The position numbers were made by a program, and so were the translations under genes. Below, one piece after another: positions 26,036 through 36,012 of a stretch of DNA of 64,000 nt. Each line of letters begins with the position of its first letter. Position 1 is the stretch's first letter. The notes under the pieces are model-generated. The model was not told the origin of the DNA. It searched no databases and was given only the letters and a program-made list of their open reading frames with translations. The DNA is from Candidatus Altimarinota bacterium (GTDB lineage: Bacteria > Patescibacteriota > Gracilibacteria > UBA4473): positions 43,202 to 107,201 of the forward strand of contig JAIPJB010000005.1 in assembly GCA_021734395.1 (NCBI GenBank). Reading direction: 5' to 3'.

Positions 26036-27559
26036 ATGCCTCAAAACGACGACCGCCAAACACTTCTCGAAAAAAATGAAACGCTCATCGAGAAACAAGA
26101 AAAAAAGATAGAACAACAGGAAGCCCCAGAAAAGCTGGATTTTATTCGGCGATCACTCAATAGCTTGGCACTCGATGTTCTGGATGATCGAGTGAAAAAT
26201 CAAGCTCAGGAACTCATTCACAATGATAAAATAGACGAGGCGTGGCATTTGCTGGAAAACGAAGAACAGCTCAAAACCAGGCTGGATAGACTGCAGGATA
26301 TGAAAAATAACTATGAGAAATATGAGAATATTTTGAGAAAATTTAATATTGCCGGTGGCGGATCTGCAGGGGCAGTTCTCGATACACTCACGGAAAATTT
26401 TTTGGTCGAAGATCCAAAAACAGGGAAATTCCGTATGCGATCTTGGGGAGAAATGGCCAAAGATCGATTTTTGGAGAAATGGGAAGATGATGGATTGTGG
26501 AGTGTTTTTACCGGAAGTTGGGAAGTCTTAAAAATGTCTCTGGCCTACAAATCACTGAAAAAATACGAAAAAGAACTCATCCTCTATAAAACAGGAAAAG
26601 AGGTTGGTGGAGCGATGAAAGAAAAAGTGGAGGAAGTAAGTATCACCGTAAATGAAGCAAAAAACACAGCGCAAAATGTACTAGAGCCAATCAAAGAAAA
26701 TCCCGCAACGCGCGAAGCCAGTCGAAATGCCATGGGAAAATTCAAGGAAAAAATGAAGAACATCTTTCGTCATAAGCGAACGGTTGATCCTTTGCAGCTG
26801 AAAAACGAAATCCAGCAGCTGTCCCAGGAAACGATTCGAGAAGGAATGACTAAAGGAAAGTTAAGTTTTGTGAAACAATTTGCCGGAAAGCACGGTTTTA
26901 CTTTCCGCACATCTGGGAAGTTTATTGCGGTGGAAGTACTTTCCAAAGGCCTTCTTGAGTCTCTTCGTACCGGAGACATTTCCGCTTTTCCAGAAACTAT
27001 TACGAGTTCCAGTGTGTTAATGGAAGCCATCCCAGGTGTTGGGTCATGGAAAAGTGTCGAGCGTCTTTTTTCCGATAATGGCGATCCTTTTTGGACGAAA
27101 ATATTGGATGCCGGCATGAATGTAGTGGGAGACGGGATACTTTTAGCTGGTATTATTGGAGCGATTCCTACCCTTGGAGGAAGCTTGGCAGCAGGGACAG
27201 CCGGCAGAATGGGAATTGTTGGTGCCGGAAAACAAATACTGAAGACGGGAATGAAGAGTGGACTCAAAACAACTCTCAAAGAAGGAGGTGAAAAACTCGT
27301 GACGAAAAAACTAGGGAAACAAATTTTCAAAGAAGGAACGGAAGAAATAATCGAAAAAAAAGGAAAACAAGGTTTTTTGAAAGAAATTGTAAAATCAACC
27401 GGAAAATGGACCCTTACCGGTCATATGTTGGAAGAAGCGTTTGGTGTTCTTTTTCCAGAAGGAACTGTTACCCGAGTTGCGACTGATATTGCTCTGGATC
27501 AACTTCCTCCCCAGCAGAGACGACTCGTGCAGATGGGATTAGAGAAAACAGGGAACTAA
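26036..27559 (+). CDS. Hypothetical coiled-coil protein with glycine-rich hydrophobic region
   Basis: A 507-aa protein of unknown family. Residues ~1-110 are charged helices and coiled coil (LLEKNETLIEKQEKKIEQQ), ~195-250 another charged helix. Around 325-400 there is a Gly/Ala-rich hydrophobic stretch (NVVGDGILLAGIIGAIPTLGG; SLAAGTAGRMGIVGAGK) followed by Lys-rich helices. No signal peptide. It could be a peripheral membrane or structural protein; a tape-measure-like or toxin-like role is conceivable but unsupported. Strong promoter immediately upstream. Convergent with the voltage-sensor gene, sharing 4 nt. Confidence 0.75.
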   Translation: MPQNDDRQTLLEKNETLIEKQEKKIEQQEAPEKLDFIRRSLNSLALDVLDDRVKNQAQELIHNDKIDEAWHLLENEEQLKTRLDRLQDMKNNYEKYENILRKFNIAGGGSAGAVLDTLTENFLVEDPKTGKFRMRSWGEMAKDRFLEKWEDDGLWSVFTGSWEVLKMSLAYKSLKKYEKELILYKTGKEVGGAMKEKVEEVSITVNEAKNTAQNVLEPIKENPATREASRNAMGKFKEKMKNIFRHKRTVDPLQLKNEIQQLSQETIREGMTKGKLSFVKQFAGKHGFTFRTSGKFIAVEVLSKGLLESLRTGDISAFPETITSSSVLMEAIPGVGSWKSVERLFSDNGDPFWTKILDAGMNVVGDGILLAGIIGAIPTLGGSLAAGTAGRMGIVGAGKQILKTGMKSGLKTTLKEGGEKLVTKKLGKQIFKEGTEEIIEKKGKQGFLKEIVKSTGKWTLTGHMLEEAFGVLFPEGTVTRVATDIALDQLPPQQRRLVQMGLEKTGN

Positions 27560-28632
27560 GACTCTTCTCTGTTCGAGTCATCTGAAGGGGACCTTTTTGA
27601 TTGTTGCATTTGTTTCTGTATTTCTTTGATTTCACTTTCGTCTTTTTGAATATTGCTTTTTTGTCTTTTCATTTCTTGCATTATTTCGCTCTCCCGAACT
27701 TCTCGGGCTTCACGAGCAACATGGACTCGTTGTCGATTGCTCGTAATATGTTGCACGACTTTGTGAGGACGAGGTGCATTCTGAAAAAAGAGAGTTCCAT
27801 CCATAGCAGCTGTTTCGATATGAATATCTCCCATGCCAATCAGCCATCGGATAAGTCCTGTATTATCTGGTACGACATTTGTAATAGATTCGTAAATGAT
27901 ATCGTTGACATATGCGCCAAAAAGCTCGCGATTTTGGACGATGATCCGATAGTTGGTGATATAAACTACATCATAATTGTAATCTAGCCAGGCTTTGATA
28001 AAGAAAACAGCTCCAAAAACAAAACAAAGAATCCCTAAGGCAATACCAAAGGAAGACATCTCTAAAAGAATCATTGCCAGAAGACCGAGACTCATAAAAA
28101 AGAGTGGCATAAACATACCAATAAAAAAAATCACGGGATGTTTTTGAATAACTCGCTCTACCTTTTCTCCGGGGAGAATTTTAAATGTTCCGTGATGTCC
28201 TTTCTGGGAGTGTTGTCTTGCTGCTTCTTCCATACCATACATCCGGTTAAATTTTAAGATACGGAGAATCCTCAACATCAGAAATATTTCTGGTGAAGCA
28301 ATGAGGCTGAATTTCGCGAGATAAAAAGGCAAAATGGCCATCAGATCAATAATACCCCACCAAGAAGTAATATATTTCATAGGCTTGCGTCCAGACCAAA
28401 TGCGCAGGATGTATTCGATCGTAAAAATAGTAACTGTGACACGATCAAAAAAGAAAAGGACTTCTTTGTATTGGTTCCATTCCGGAGAATTTGGCAGTAA
28501 AAAATGCAGAGGAATTACCGCTACAGAAAAAATAATCAAAAAAACCAAAAGACCATTAATAATCCGTGCGTGATGGGTTGTCGGATTATGCAGGGATTTA
28601 TTGACGAAATTCCGTATGGTTTCTAATTTCAT
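27556..28632 (-). CDS. Voltage-sensor domain fused to membrane PH (bPH2-like) domain
   Basis: A 358-aa membrane protein. Residues ~27-131 form a Kv-like S1-S4 voltage sensor: S2 FTIEYILRIW with Glu73, S3 WWGIIDLMAILPFY with Asp96, and S4 carrying R121, R124, K127, R130 at three-residue spacing. There is no S5-pore-S6 or TVGYG filter. Instead come two hydrophobic helices (~167-215) and a bacterial PH-like domain (~219-300: YITNYRIIVQNRELFGA, IGMGDIHIETAA), as in YdbS/YdbT-type proteins, then a charged helical tail. ATG 28632 keeps the CDS clear of the dnaK CIRCE/promoter region. A voltage-responsive membrane or signalling scaffold is the obvious inference. Confidence 0.8.
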   Translation of the reverse strand: MKLETIRNFVNKSLHNPTTHHARIINGLLVFLIIFSVAVIPLHFLLPNSPEWNQYKEVLFFFDRVTVTIFTIEYILRIWSGRKPMKYITSWWGIIDLMAILPFYLAKFSLIASPEIFLMLRILRILKFNRMYGMEEAARQHSQKGHHGTFKILPGEKVERVIQKHPVIFFIGMFMPLFFMSLGLLAMILLEMSSFGIALGILCFVFGAVFFIKAWLDYNYDVVYITNYRIIVQNRELFGAYVNDIIYESITNVVPDNTGLIRWLIGMGDIHIETAAMDGTLFFQNAPRPHKVVQHITSNRQRVHVAREAREVRESEIMQEMKRQKSNIQKDESEIKEIQKQMQQSKRSPSDDSNREES

Positions 28633-28694
28633 CAGCCCATTCTTGTCTTTTCTTTGGGAAAAAGTCAAGTTTTGCAAAAGAGCAAAAAAAGTTA

Positions 28695-28722
28695 TTGACA
28701 GAATTTTTAGCACTCGTAAAAT
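28695..28722 (+). promoter_or_regulatory. dnaK promoter
   Basis: TTGACA (28695-28700), 16-nt spacer, TAAAAT (28717-28722), overlapped by the CIRCE operator. Confidence 0.75.
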
Positions 28723-28733
28723 CGGATTGCTAA
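28707..28733. promoter_or_regulatory. CIRCE operator of dnaK (HrcA site)
   Basis: TTAGCACTC-N9-GATTGCTAA, one mismatch from the consensus TTAGCACTC-N9-GAGTGCTAA. It covers the -10 box, as expected for HrcA repression of heat-shock genes. hrcA itself is not in the window. Confidence 0.9.
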
Positions 28734-28771
28734 TTATTTAAAAATAATTTATTTCTTTTATTTCATTTCTC

Positions 28772-30706
28772 ATGACAAAAATTATTGGTATTGATCTCGG
28801 AACAACAAACTCTTGTGTCGCTGTTATGGAAGGCGGAAAAGCGACGGTTATCCCTAGCGAAGAGGGGAATCGGACGACTCCTTCTATTGTTGCCAAAAAG
28901 GATGATCAGATATTAGTTGGCATACCAGCAAAGCGGCAGGCTATTACGAATCCCAAAAATACTATTTTTTCAGCAAAACGTTTTATTGGACGAAAATTCG
29001 ATGAAGTGAAAGAGGAAATGGAAGAAATGCCTTTTGAATTTGCAAAAGGAAAAAATGATGCGGTGATGATCAAATTTGAAGGAAAAGAAGTTCAGCCGGC
29101 AGAAATTTCTGCAAAAGTACTCGGGAAGCTCAAATCTGATGCGGAAAAATTTCTGGGCGGAAAAGTCGAAAAAGCGGTTATTACGGTTCCAGCTTACTTT
29201 AATAATGAACAGCGAAAAGCAACGAAAGATGCTGGGAAAATTGCCGGACTTCAGGTAGAACGCATTATTAATGAGCCTACTGCTGCAGCGCTTGCTTATG
29301 GTTTGGATCGAAAAGGAAAAGAAGAAAAAGTAGCGGTCTTTGATCTGGGAGGAGGAACATTTGATGTTTCTATTCTAGAAATTTCGGATGGAACATTCGA
29401 AGTTTTAGCGACCAATGGAGACACTCATTTGGGTGGTGATGATTTTGATTCTGCCTTGATCAAATGGCTTGTAACGGAATTTAAATCAGAAACCGGGGTC
29501 GATCTCTGGAAAGATCCGATCGCTCTTCAGCGCGTCAAAGAAGAAGCCGAAAAAGCCAAGAAAGAACTCTCTTCTACAACGGAAACGGAAATAAATCTGA
29601 TGTATATCACGGTTGGAGAGAGTGGGCCCTTGCATCTGAATAAAAAAATCACACGCTCAAAACTGGAGCAACTCACAGAAGATCTCCTCAAGCGAACCGT
29701 TAAGCCATGTCAGGATTGTCTCAAGGATGCTGATCTCAAGGCATCAGATATTGATGAAATCCTTTTGGTTGGGGGAATGACTCGTATGCCGGTTGTTCAA
29801 AAAAAGGTAGAAGAGATTTTCGGAAAAAAACCAAATGCTTCGCAAAACCCAGACGAAGTCGTCGCTTTGGGGGCCGCTATCCAGGGAGGCGTTCTGCAGG
29901 GGGACGTGAAAGATGTTCTCCTTTTGGATGTGACCCCCCTGACACTCGGAATAGAGACAGCTGGCGGTATCAGAACACCGATGATCGAGCGAAATACGAC
30001 GATTCCGACTTCAAAATCCAATGTTTTTTCTACTTATGCGGACAGTCAAACGTCAGTTCAGATTCATGTTCTTCAGGGGGAGCGAGAAATGGCTGCGGAT
30101 AACAAATCATTGGGACAATTTATTTTAGATGGGATTCCTCCTGCTCCACGTGGAGTACCACAAATTGAAGTTAGTTTTGACATTGATGCGAATGGGATTT
30201 TATCGGTCAGGGCGAAAGATAAATCGACTGGAAAAGAGCAGTCTATTCGTATCGAAGGATCCAGTGGTATGAATGAAGAAGAGATCGAAAAAATGAAAAA
30301 GGAAGCGGAAGAAAATGCCAGCAAAGATAAAGAACGAAAAGCAAAAGTAGAGGCAAAAAATCATCTTGATTCACTGATCTATCAATCAGAAAAAACTATC
30401 AAAGAAGCAAAAGAACTGAAAAAGGACGAGCTCAACGATGCGATTAAAGCCGTAGAAGAACAAGTCCCTGAGAGTAAAAAAGTTTTAGAAAAAGAGGATG
30501 CTGCTCAAGATGACCTCGAAAAAACCACTAAAGAACTGACGGATAAAATTATGGAACTCGGCAAAAAAATGCACGAGGCGGGACATGATCCTCAGGCCGG
30601 AAAAGGGGAAGCTACTGCCGAACAAAAAGGCGAAGAAGAAATCAAAGAAACTGAATTCGAAGAAGGACAGGAAGAGAAAGAGAAAGATAAAAAAGAAGGG
30701 CAGTAA
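28772..30706 (+). CDS. dnaK: Chaperone DnaK (Hsp70)
   Basis: A 644-aa Hsp70. ATPase motifs: [17 protein letters not shown] at the start, [17 protein letters not shown], and [14 protein letters not shown]; substrate-binding domain ([16 protein letters not shown]), C-terminal lid and acidic tail ([20 protein letters not shown]). It refolds client proteins with DnaJ and GrpE. Neither grpE, dnaJ nor hrcA is adjacent, so the usual heat-shock operon is split. CIRCE-controlled. Confidence 0.98.
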   Translation: MTKIIGIDLGTTNSCVAVMEGGKATVIPSEEGNRTTPSIVAKKDDQILVGIPAKRQAITNPKNTIFSAKRFIGRKFDEVKEEMEEMPFEFAKGKNDAVMIKFEGKEVQPAEISAKVLGKLKSDAEKFLGGKVEKAVITVPAYFNNEQRKATKDAGKIAGLQVERIINEPTAAALAYGLDRKGKEEKVAVFDLGGGTFDVSILEISDGTFEVLATNGDTHLGGDDFDSALIKWLVTEFKSETGVDLWKDPIALQRVKEEAEKAKKELSSTTETEINLMYITVGESGPLHLNKKITRSKLEQLTEDLLKRTVKPCQDCLKDADLKASDIDEILLVGGMTRMPVVQKKVEEIFGKKPNASQNPDEVVALGAAIQGGVLQGDVKDVLLLDVTPLTLGIETAGGIRTPMIERNTTIPTSKSNVFSTYADSQTSVQIHVLQGEREMAADNKSLGQFILDGIPPAPRGVPQIEVSFDIDANGILSVRAKDKSTGKEQSIRIEGSSGMNEEEIEKMKKEAEENASKDKERKAKVEAKNHLDSLIYQSEKTIKEAKELKKDELNDAIKAVEEQVPESKKVLEKEDAAQDDLEKTTKELTDKIMELGKKMHEAGHDPQAGKGEATAEQKGEEEIKETEFEEGQEEKEKDKKEGQ

Positions 30707-30726
30707 AGGCTTCTTCTTGCTTTTCA

Positions 30727-30760
30727 AACAGATTCTCCTATTGCTTCAGGAGAATCTGTT
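30727..30760. other. 13-bp perfect hairpin downstream of dnaK
   Basis: aacagattctcct and aggagaatctgtt are exact complements around an 8-nt loop. On the plus strand it is followed by A, not T, so it is not a classical intrinsic terminator. It could stabilise the dnaK mRNA 3' end or terminate on the other strand. Confidence 0.6.
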
Positions 30761-30782
30761 AAAAAAAAACTAAAAAAATGAT

Positions 30783-30811
30783 TTGCACAATTTGAAAAGT
30801 TATTATATATT
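30783..30811 (+). promoter_or_regulatory. Probable promoter of the acidic cupredoxin-like gene
   Basis: TTGCAC (30783-30788), 17-nt spacer, TATATT (30806-30811), about 30 nt before the ATG at 30842. Confidence 0.5.
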
Positions 30812-30841
30812 CTCGGTCGTCTTATTCCTCTTCCTTTCCCC

Positions 30842-31507
30842 ATGAAAAGAATTCTCCTGATCGGTATCGTCCTTGTTGCTATTTGGCTTATTTTCCATGA
30901 GTCCAATGAAGATTCTCTGGAACCTACCGGTGATGAAACCACAACAGCAGAAGAACAAAATCAAGAAGAAATGACAGATGATGAAGAAGCCCAAGATCAG
31001 GAAGAAACTGACGAACAAGAAGAAACTCAGGAAACTGAAGACCAAATGCAAGAATCGGACACAGAAACATCCGAAGAAGAATCTTCGACAGAAGATTCAA
31101 CACCAATGGAGACTTCTTCCGAAGAATCATCAGAATCAGAACAAACAGAAGAAACACCTTCTGAGACTCCCCCAACAACTATGGAAAGCGGAGAAGTTCC
31201 TGCCGAAGAAGAACCTCGTCAGCCACTGGTATATGCCATTGACAGCAAAGTAAAAGTTTATTTGTATGAGTGGGGAATCGACCTCAGCCAGCAAAATATT
31301 TTGCCGGGAAATGTTGAATTTGAAGTTGTTAATAACGGACAGTTCACACATCATTTTGCAATAGAAGGCGTGAATGATTTCGGGAAAGTCCGTCCAGGAG
31401 AAGCACGTGTTTTTACAACACAACTCTTGTCAGGATCATTTGATATATATTCTCCCCGAAACATTGACCTGGAGAACGGTATGAGAGAAACTCTGTACGT
31501 AGAGTAA
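30842..31507 (+). CDS. Membrane-anchored acidic protein with cupredoxin-like domain
   Basis: A 221-aa protein: N-terminal uncleaved-looking membrane anchor (MKRILLIGIVLVAIWLIF), then ~100 residues of almost pure Glu/Gln/Thr/Ser/Asp, then a C-terminal beta domain (~135-221: VKVYLYEWGIDL, PGNVEFEVVNNGQFTHHFAIEG, RPGEARVFTTQLLSGSFDIYSP) with cupredoxin layout. No Cys is present where a type 1 copper ligand would be, so copper binding is doubtful. The acidic stalk probably extends the domain away from the membrane. It is 11 nt from recX. Confidence 0.75.
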   Translation: MKRILLIGIVLVAIWLIFHESNEDSLEPTGDETTTAEEQNQEEMTDDEEAQDQEETDEQEETQETEDQMQESDTETSEEESSTEDSTPMETSSEESSESEQTEETPSETPPTTMESGEVPAEEEPRQPLVYAIDSKVKVYLYEWGIDLSQQNILPGNVEFEVVNNGQFTHHFAIEGVNDFGKVRPGEARVFTTQLLSGSFDIYSPRNIDLENGMRETLYVE

Positions 31508-31517
31508 CGCTTCGTGC

Positions 31518-31988
31518 ATGGAAGAAATTCGAAATCAAGCATTTAGGGTGCTTGCTCGCCGCGAGCATTCAGTATATGAGCTCAAGGGAAAACTCAGCAA
31601 AAAATTTCCCGAGCAAGCGGAAACGATTGCTCAGGTTGTGAAAGAATTTCAGGAACAAAACTGGATTTCCGACGATCGGTTTTGTGAGGCTTTTATTCGG
31701 GAAAAAATATTGACCAATAACTGGGGAACACGGAAAATTTTTTTTCAGTTACACAAAAAAGGAATAGCCAAAGATTTGGCTCAGGAAAAAATGAAAACGC
31801 TTTATTCTGAAGAAGAACAACAAACAATACTTCAAGAATTGATAGAAAAAAAGCACCAAGAAATCATCAGAAAAGGAAAGACGAAAAATGAATACGAAGT
31901 TCGCCAAAAGCTCTTGGCATATTTAGTTGGAAAAGGATTTGAGTTTGAAATAGCGAAAAAGGCTATTGATTATTTTTCTCCTGTATAG
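31518..31988 (+). CDS. recX: Regulatory protein RecX
   Basis: A 156-aa three-helix-repeat protein: RNQAFRVLARREHSVYELKGKL, then QNWISDDRFCEAFIREKI and WGTRKIFFQLHKKGI, typical of RecX. It modulates RecA filaments. recA is not in the window. Its 3' end overlaps a small convergent reading frame. Confidence 0.9.
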   Translation: MEEIRNQAFRVLARREHSVYELKGKLSKKFPEQAETIAQVVKEFQEQNWISDDRFCEAFIREKILTNNWGTRKIFFQLHKKGIAKDLAQEKMKTLYSEEEQQTILQELIEKKHQEIIRKGKTKNEYEVRQKLLAYLVGKGFEFEIAKKAIDYFSPV

Positions 31989-32127
31989 TTCTTTTTATTT
32001 CCTCTTTCTTTTGTTTCTGAAATTCATGAAATTCTGCTATTTTTTGGGGAGAAACAAATGCCAAAACCTCAGGAAGATCTGATTCTTCGAGTATCTTTTC
32101 TATAACTTCTGCTTGTTTTTTTTCCAT
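31963..32127 (-). CDS. Possible small helical protein
   Basis: A 54-aa frame (MEKKQAEVIEKILEESDLP...) predicted to be charged helices, followed by LAFVSPQKIAEFHEFQKQKK. It overlaps the recX end by 26 nt on the opposite strand. Composition looks protein-like (Glu/Lys/Gln helices, no odd runs), but there is no homology I recognise. Moderate doubt that it is real. Confidence 0.4.
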   Translation of the reverse strand: MEKKQAEVIEKILEESDLPEVLAFVSPQKIAEFHEFQKQKKEEIKRTIQEKNNQ

Positions 32128-32171
32128 GTTTGAGTCTATTTTCAAAATTAATTAACTTTTGTCAAATTTGA

Positions 32172-33607
<1,436 letters not shown>

Positions 33608-33661
33608 GTGTGGGAGAAAAAAATTCCGAATATTGTACCACACGAAAGAGGAAAAATCAAC

Positions 33662-34702
33662 TCAAGAATATCTTTTCTTCCGGAAAGCAAGGAAAGCGCT
33701 CGCTCCCAGAATCATGAAAGCAAAAAGAATACCGAAAGGAAATGATGCATTCGAAGATTGCTCGTCCAGAGGACCGGACTGAGGAAGTTCGGCATCGGGT
33801 GGAATATTTACTTCAGGAGGCGATGGGGGAGGAGTATCGTTGGTGCTTTCTGTATCTGTCAAAGGAGGCAAATTTGAGGGAAGAGGACTGACAGCAGGAA
33901 CTTCTTGTTCTTCGCCTTCCACCCCTACGGCAGGAATCTCCGAATTTGGAGCAGGAGGATTGTTCTCAGGAGCAAAAAGATTGTCTTGTACATATCCGGC
34001 TTCGTTAAACTGGATCTGATTGTTTTCTTGGCCTACAGGAGGCAGAGAAGATTCGGGTGCCATTTCTATCTGGTCGATGGGAAAGGGAGGAATAAAAGTA
34101 GGGGATGGATCTTCATCGAGCAGAGAAAAAATTCCAGTACTACGAATGGCCGATGTAAAAATTTTTGTATCCGGATCTACGGAATCCTCCAATATTCCTC
34201 CGAGTCGTGACCACTGATTATCACCTTTATATTCCCACAATGCCAAATGCCCATATTCCTCGGAAAGCGGAATAATAACTCTCACAATAGATGTCCTCTG
34301 AAAATTATCTGGATCGGTTAATTGCATGCGCAGAATAGTTTGGTTGCGCATAAGGTTAAATTTATCAGTGAACAGCATTTTGTTCGCGGTATCAGCCAAA
34401 AGTTCGAATGTTAAAATTTCTTGTATTCGAGCACGAGGAGGGCGAGAAGGCAGAGGAATAAGAGTGGGAGGAAGAATCTCTCCGACAAAAGAAGTTCTGT
34501 CCGAAGCATTTACAATGCGAGTTCCTTTTCGGAATTCTAAAAAGACATTTCCATCGCTATCAGCCAGAACACCAGTCTCCTCAACAGCGCCATTTCCGAC
34601 ATGAATGGAATCTTGTGTCCTGAGCACTTCTCTGGCCAAAACAACTGAAGTGAAAGGCAGAAACAAAAAGAGACCGAGGAAAAGTTTTCTCACATCCTGC
34701 AT
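33662..34702 (-). CDS. Surface protein with LPQSG-type C-terminal anchor
   Basis: A 346-aa secreted protein: signal peptide (~1-23), beta-rich region (~25-215) including a ZU5/GAIN-like stretch (MQLTDPDNFQRTSIVRVIIP; HLALWEYKGDNQWSRLGG), a Pro/Glu/Asn-rich stalk (~220-310), then LPQSGP, a membrane helix and RKKRYS. The tail resembles a sortase signal with Ser for Thr. No sortase is in the window. Divergent from eno. Confidence 0.82.
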   Translation of the reverse strand: MQDVRKLFLGLFLFLPFTSVVLAREVLRTQDSIHVGNGAVEETGVLADSDGNVFLEFRKGTRIVNASDRTSFVGEILPPTLIPLPSRPPRARIQEILTFELLADTANKMLFTDKFNLMRNQTILRMQLTDPDNFQRTSIVRVIIPLSEEYGHLALWEYKGDNQWSRLGGILEDSVDPDTKIFTSAIRSTGIFSLLDEDPSPTFIPPFPIDQIEMAPESSLPPVGQENNQIQFNEAGYVQDNLFAPENNPPAPNSEIPAVGVEGEEQEVPAVSPLPSNLPPLTDTESTNDTPPPSPPEVNIPPDAELPQSGPLDEQSSNASFPFGILFAFMILGASAFLAFRKKRYS

Positions 34703-34741
34703 TTTGGTTTAAAATCCTTTTGATTTCAACTTTTGTTACTG

Positions 34742-35968
34742 ATGATAACTTCTATCCAATCGGTTCTGGCTCGTGAAATACTTGATTCTCGTGGAAACCC
34801 AACCGTTGAAGTTCAGCTCTCTGACGGGAATTCTTTTGTTCGAGCGGCGGTTCCTTCTGGTGCTTCGACAGGAATACACGAAGCTTTGGAACTTCGAGAT
34901 AACGATTCTCATCGATACAGAGGAAAAGGAGTTCTTCAGGCAGTAGAAAATGTAAAAACAATTCTTGGCCCCTCCATTATTGGTATGGATCCCAATGATC
35001 AAGAAACGCTTGATGCTAAATTGCTCGAAATAGATGGAACTGAAAAGAAAGAAAAATATGGAGCAAATGCTCTTTTAGGAATTTCTCTTGCCGCCGCAAG
35101 ACTGGCTGCCAAGCAGCAGAATATTCCTCTTTTTCGACATCTTCAGAATCTTTTCGGTGGAAAAATATCTCTGCCACGCCCAATGATGAATATTATTAAT
35201 GGGGGGAAACATGCTGATTCAGGGCTCGCAATCCAAGAATTTATGATTTTTCCGCGACGAGGATCGTTTTCCGAAAACCTGCGATCGGGAGCAGAAATTT
35301 TTCATGCACTAAAAAAAATTCTCACTATTCGTGGGGAGTCAGTTGGAGTAGGGGATGAAGGTGGGTTTGCCCCCCGGCTACAAAAATGTTCAGATGCTTT
35401 TGATGTTATTTTGGAAGCGGTCGAAAAAGCTGGATATACCGGAAAAATAGATATCGCGATCGATGCTGCCGCTTCCGAGTTTTATCAAGACGGAGAATAT
35501 CTGATAGATGGAAAAAAACTATCTTCTGAAGAATTGGTAGATTTTTATGCTGATCTCTTAAAAAAGTATCCGCTGGTCTCGATTGAGGATTCCCATAGTG
35601 AAGATGATTTTGAAGGATTTGCTTTAATGCAAGAAAGATTTGGAAACACGATTCAATTGGTAGGAGATGATCTTTTGGTAACGAATAAGAAACGTTTACA
35701 GATAGCGATCGACAAAAAACTCTGTAATTCTATTCTCATCAAGGTCAATCAGATCGGAACATTGAGCGAAACGTTCCAGACACTGAAATTAGCCAAAAAA
35801 AATAATTTTGGAACGGTCATTTCTCATCGGTCTGGAGAAACAGAAGATACTTTTATTGCCGATCTATCAGTGGGCGTAGATGCAGGACAGATCAAAACAG
35901 GATCACTCTGTCGTTCCGAGCGAGTGGCCAAATACAATCAATTACTCCGAATAGGAGAACAAATATAG
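34742..35968 (+). CDS. eno: Enolase
   Basis: A 408-aa enolase converting 2-phosphoglycerate to phosphoenolpyruvate. Motifs: AREILDSRGNPTVEV, VPSGASTGIHEALELRD, GVGDEGGFAP, the acidic Mg ligands, catalytic Lys in ILIKVNQIGT, and SHRSGETEDTFIADL. ATG 34742 gives the canonical MITSIQ start. Ends 44 nt from a convergent gene. Confidence 0.98.
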   Translation: MITSIQSVLAREILDSRGNPTVEVQLSDGNSFVRAAVPSGASTGIHEALELRDNDSHRYRGKGVLQAVENVKTILGPSIIGMDPNDQETLDAKLLEIDGTEKKEKYGANALLGISLAAARLAAKQQNIPLFRHLQNLFGGKISLPRPMMNIINGGKHADSGLAIQEFMIFPRRGSFSENLRSGAEIFHALKKILTIRGESVGVGDEGGFAPRLQKCSDAFDVILEAVEKAGYTGKIDIAIDAAASEFYQDGEYLIDGKKLSSEELVDFYADLLKKYPLVSIEDSHSEDDFEGFALMQERFGNTIQLVGDDLLVTNKKRLQIAIDKKLCNSILIKVNQIGTLSETFQTLKLAKKNNFGTVISHRSGETEDTFIADLSVGVDAGQIKTGSLCRSERVAKYNQLLRIGEQI

Positions 35969-36012
35969 ATATTGGAGGGAACCTCAATTGCACTTGAAAG
36001 ACAGTTTTTTGT

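Noticed and set aside
26770..27330. Minus-strand open frame of 186 codons
   Set aside because: Antisense to the orphan coiled-coil gene, with Pro/Ser-rich shadow composition.
30727..30760. Classical terminator for dnaK
   Set aside because: The perfect hairpin is followed by A on the dnaK strand, not T; kept as an unassigned structure.
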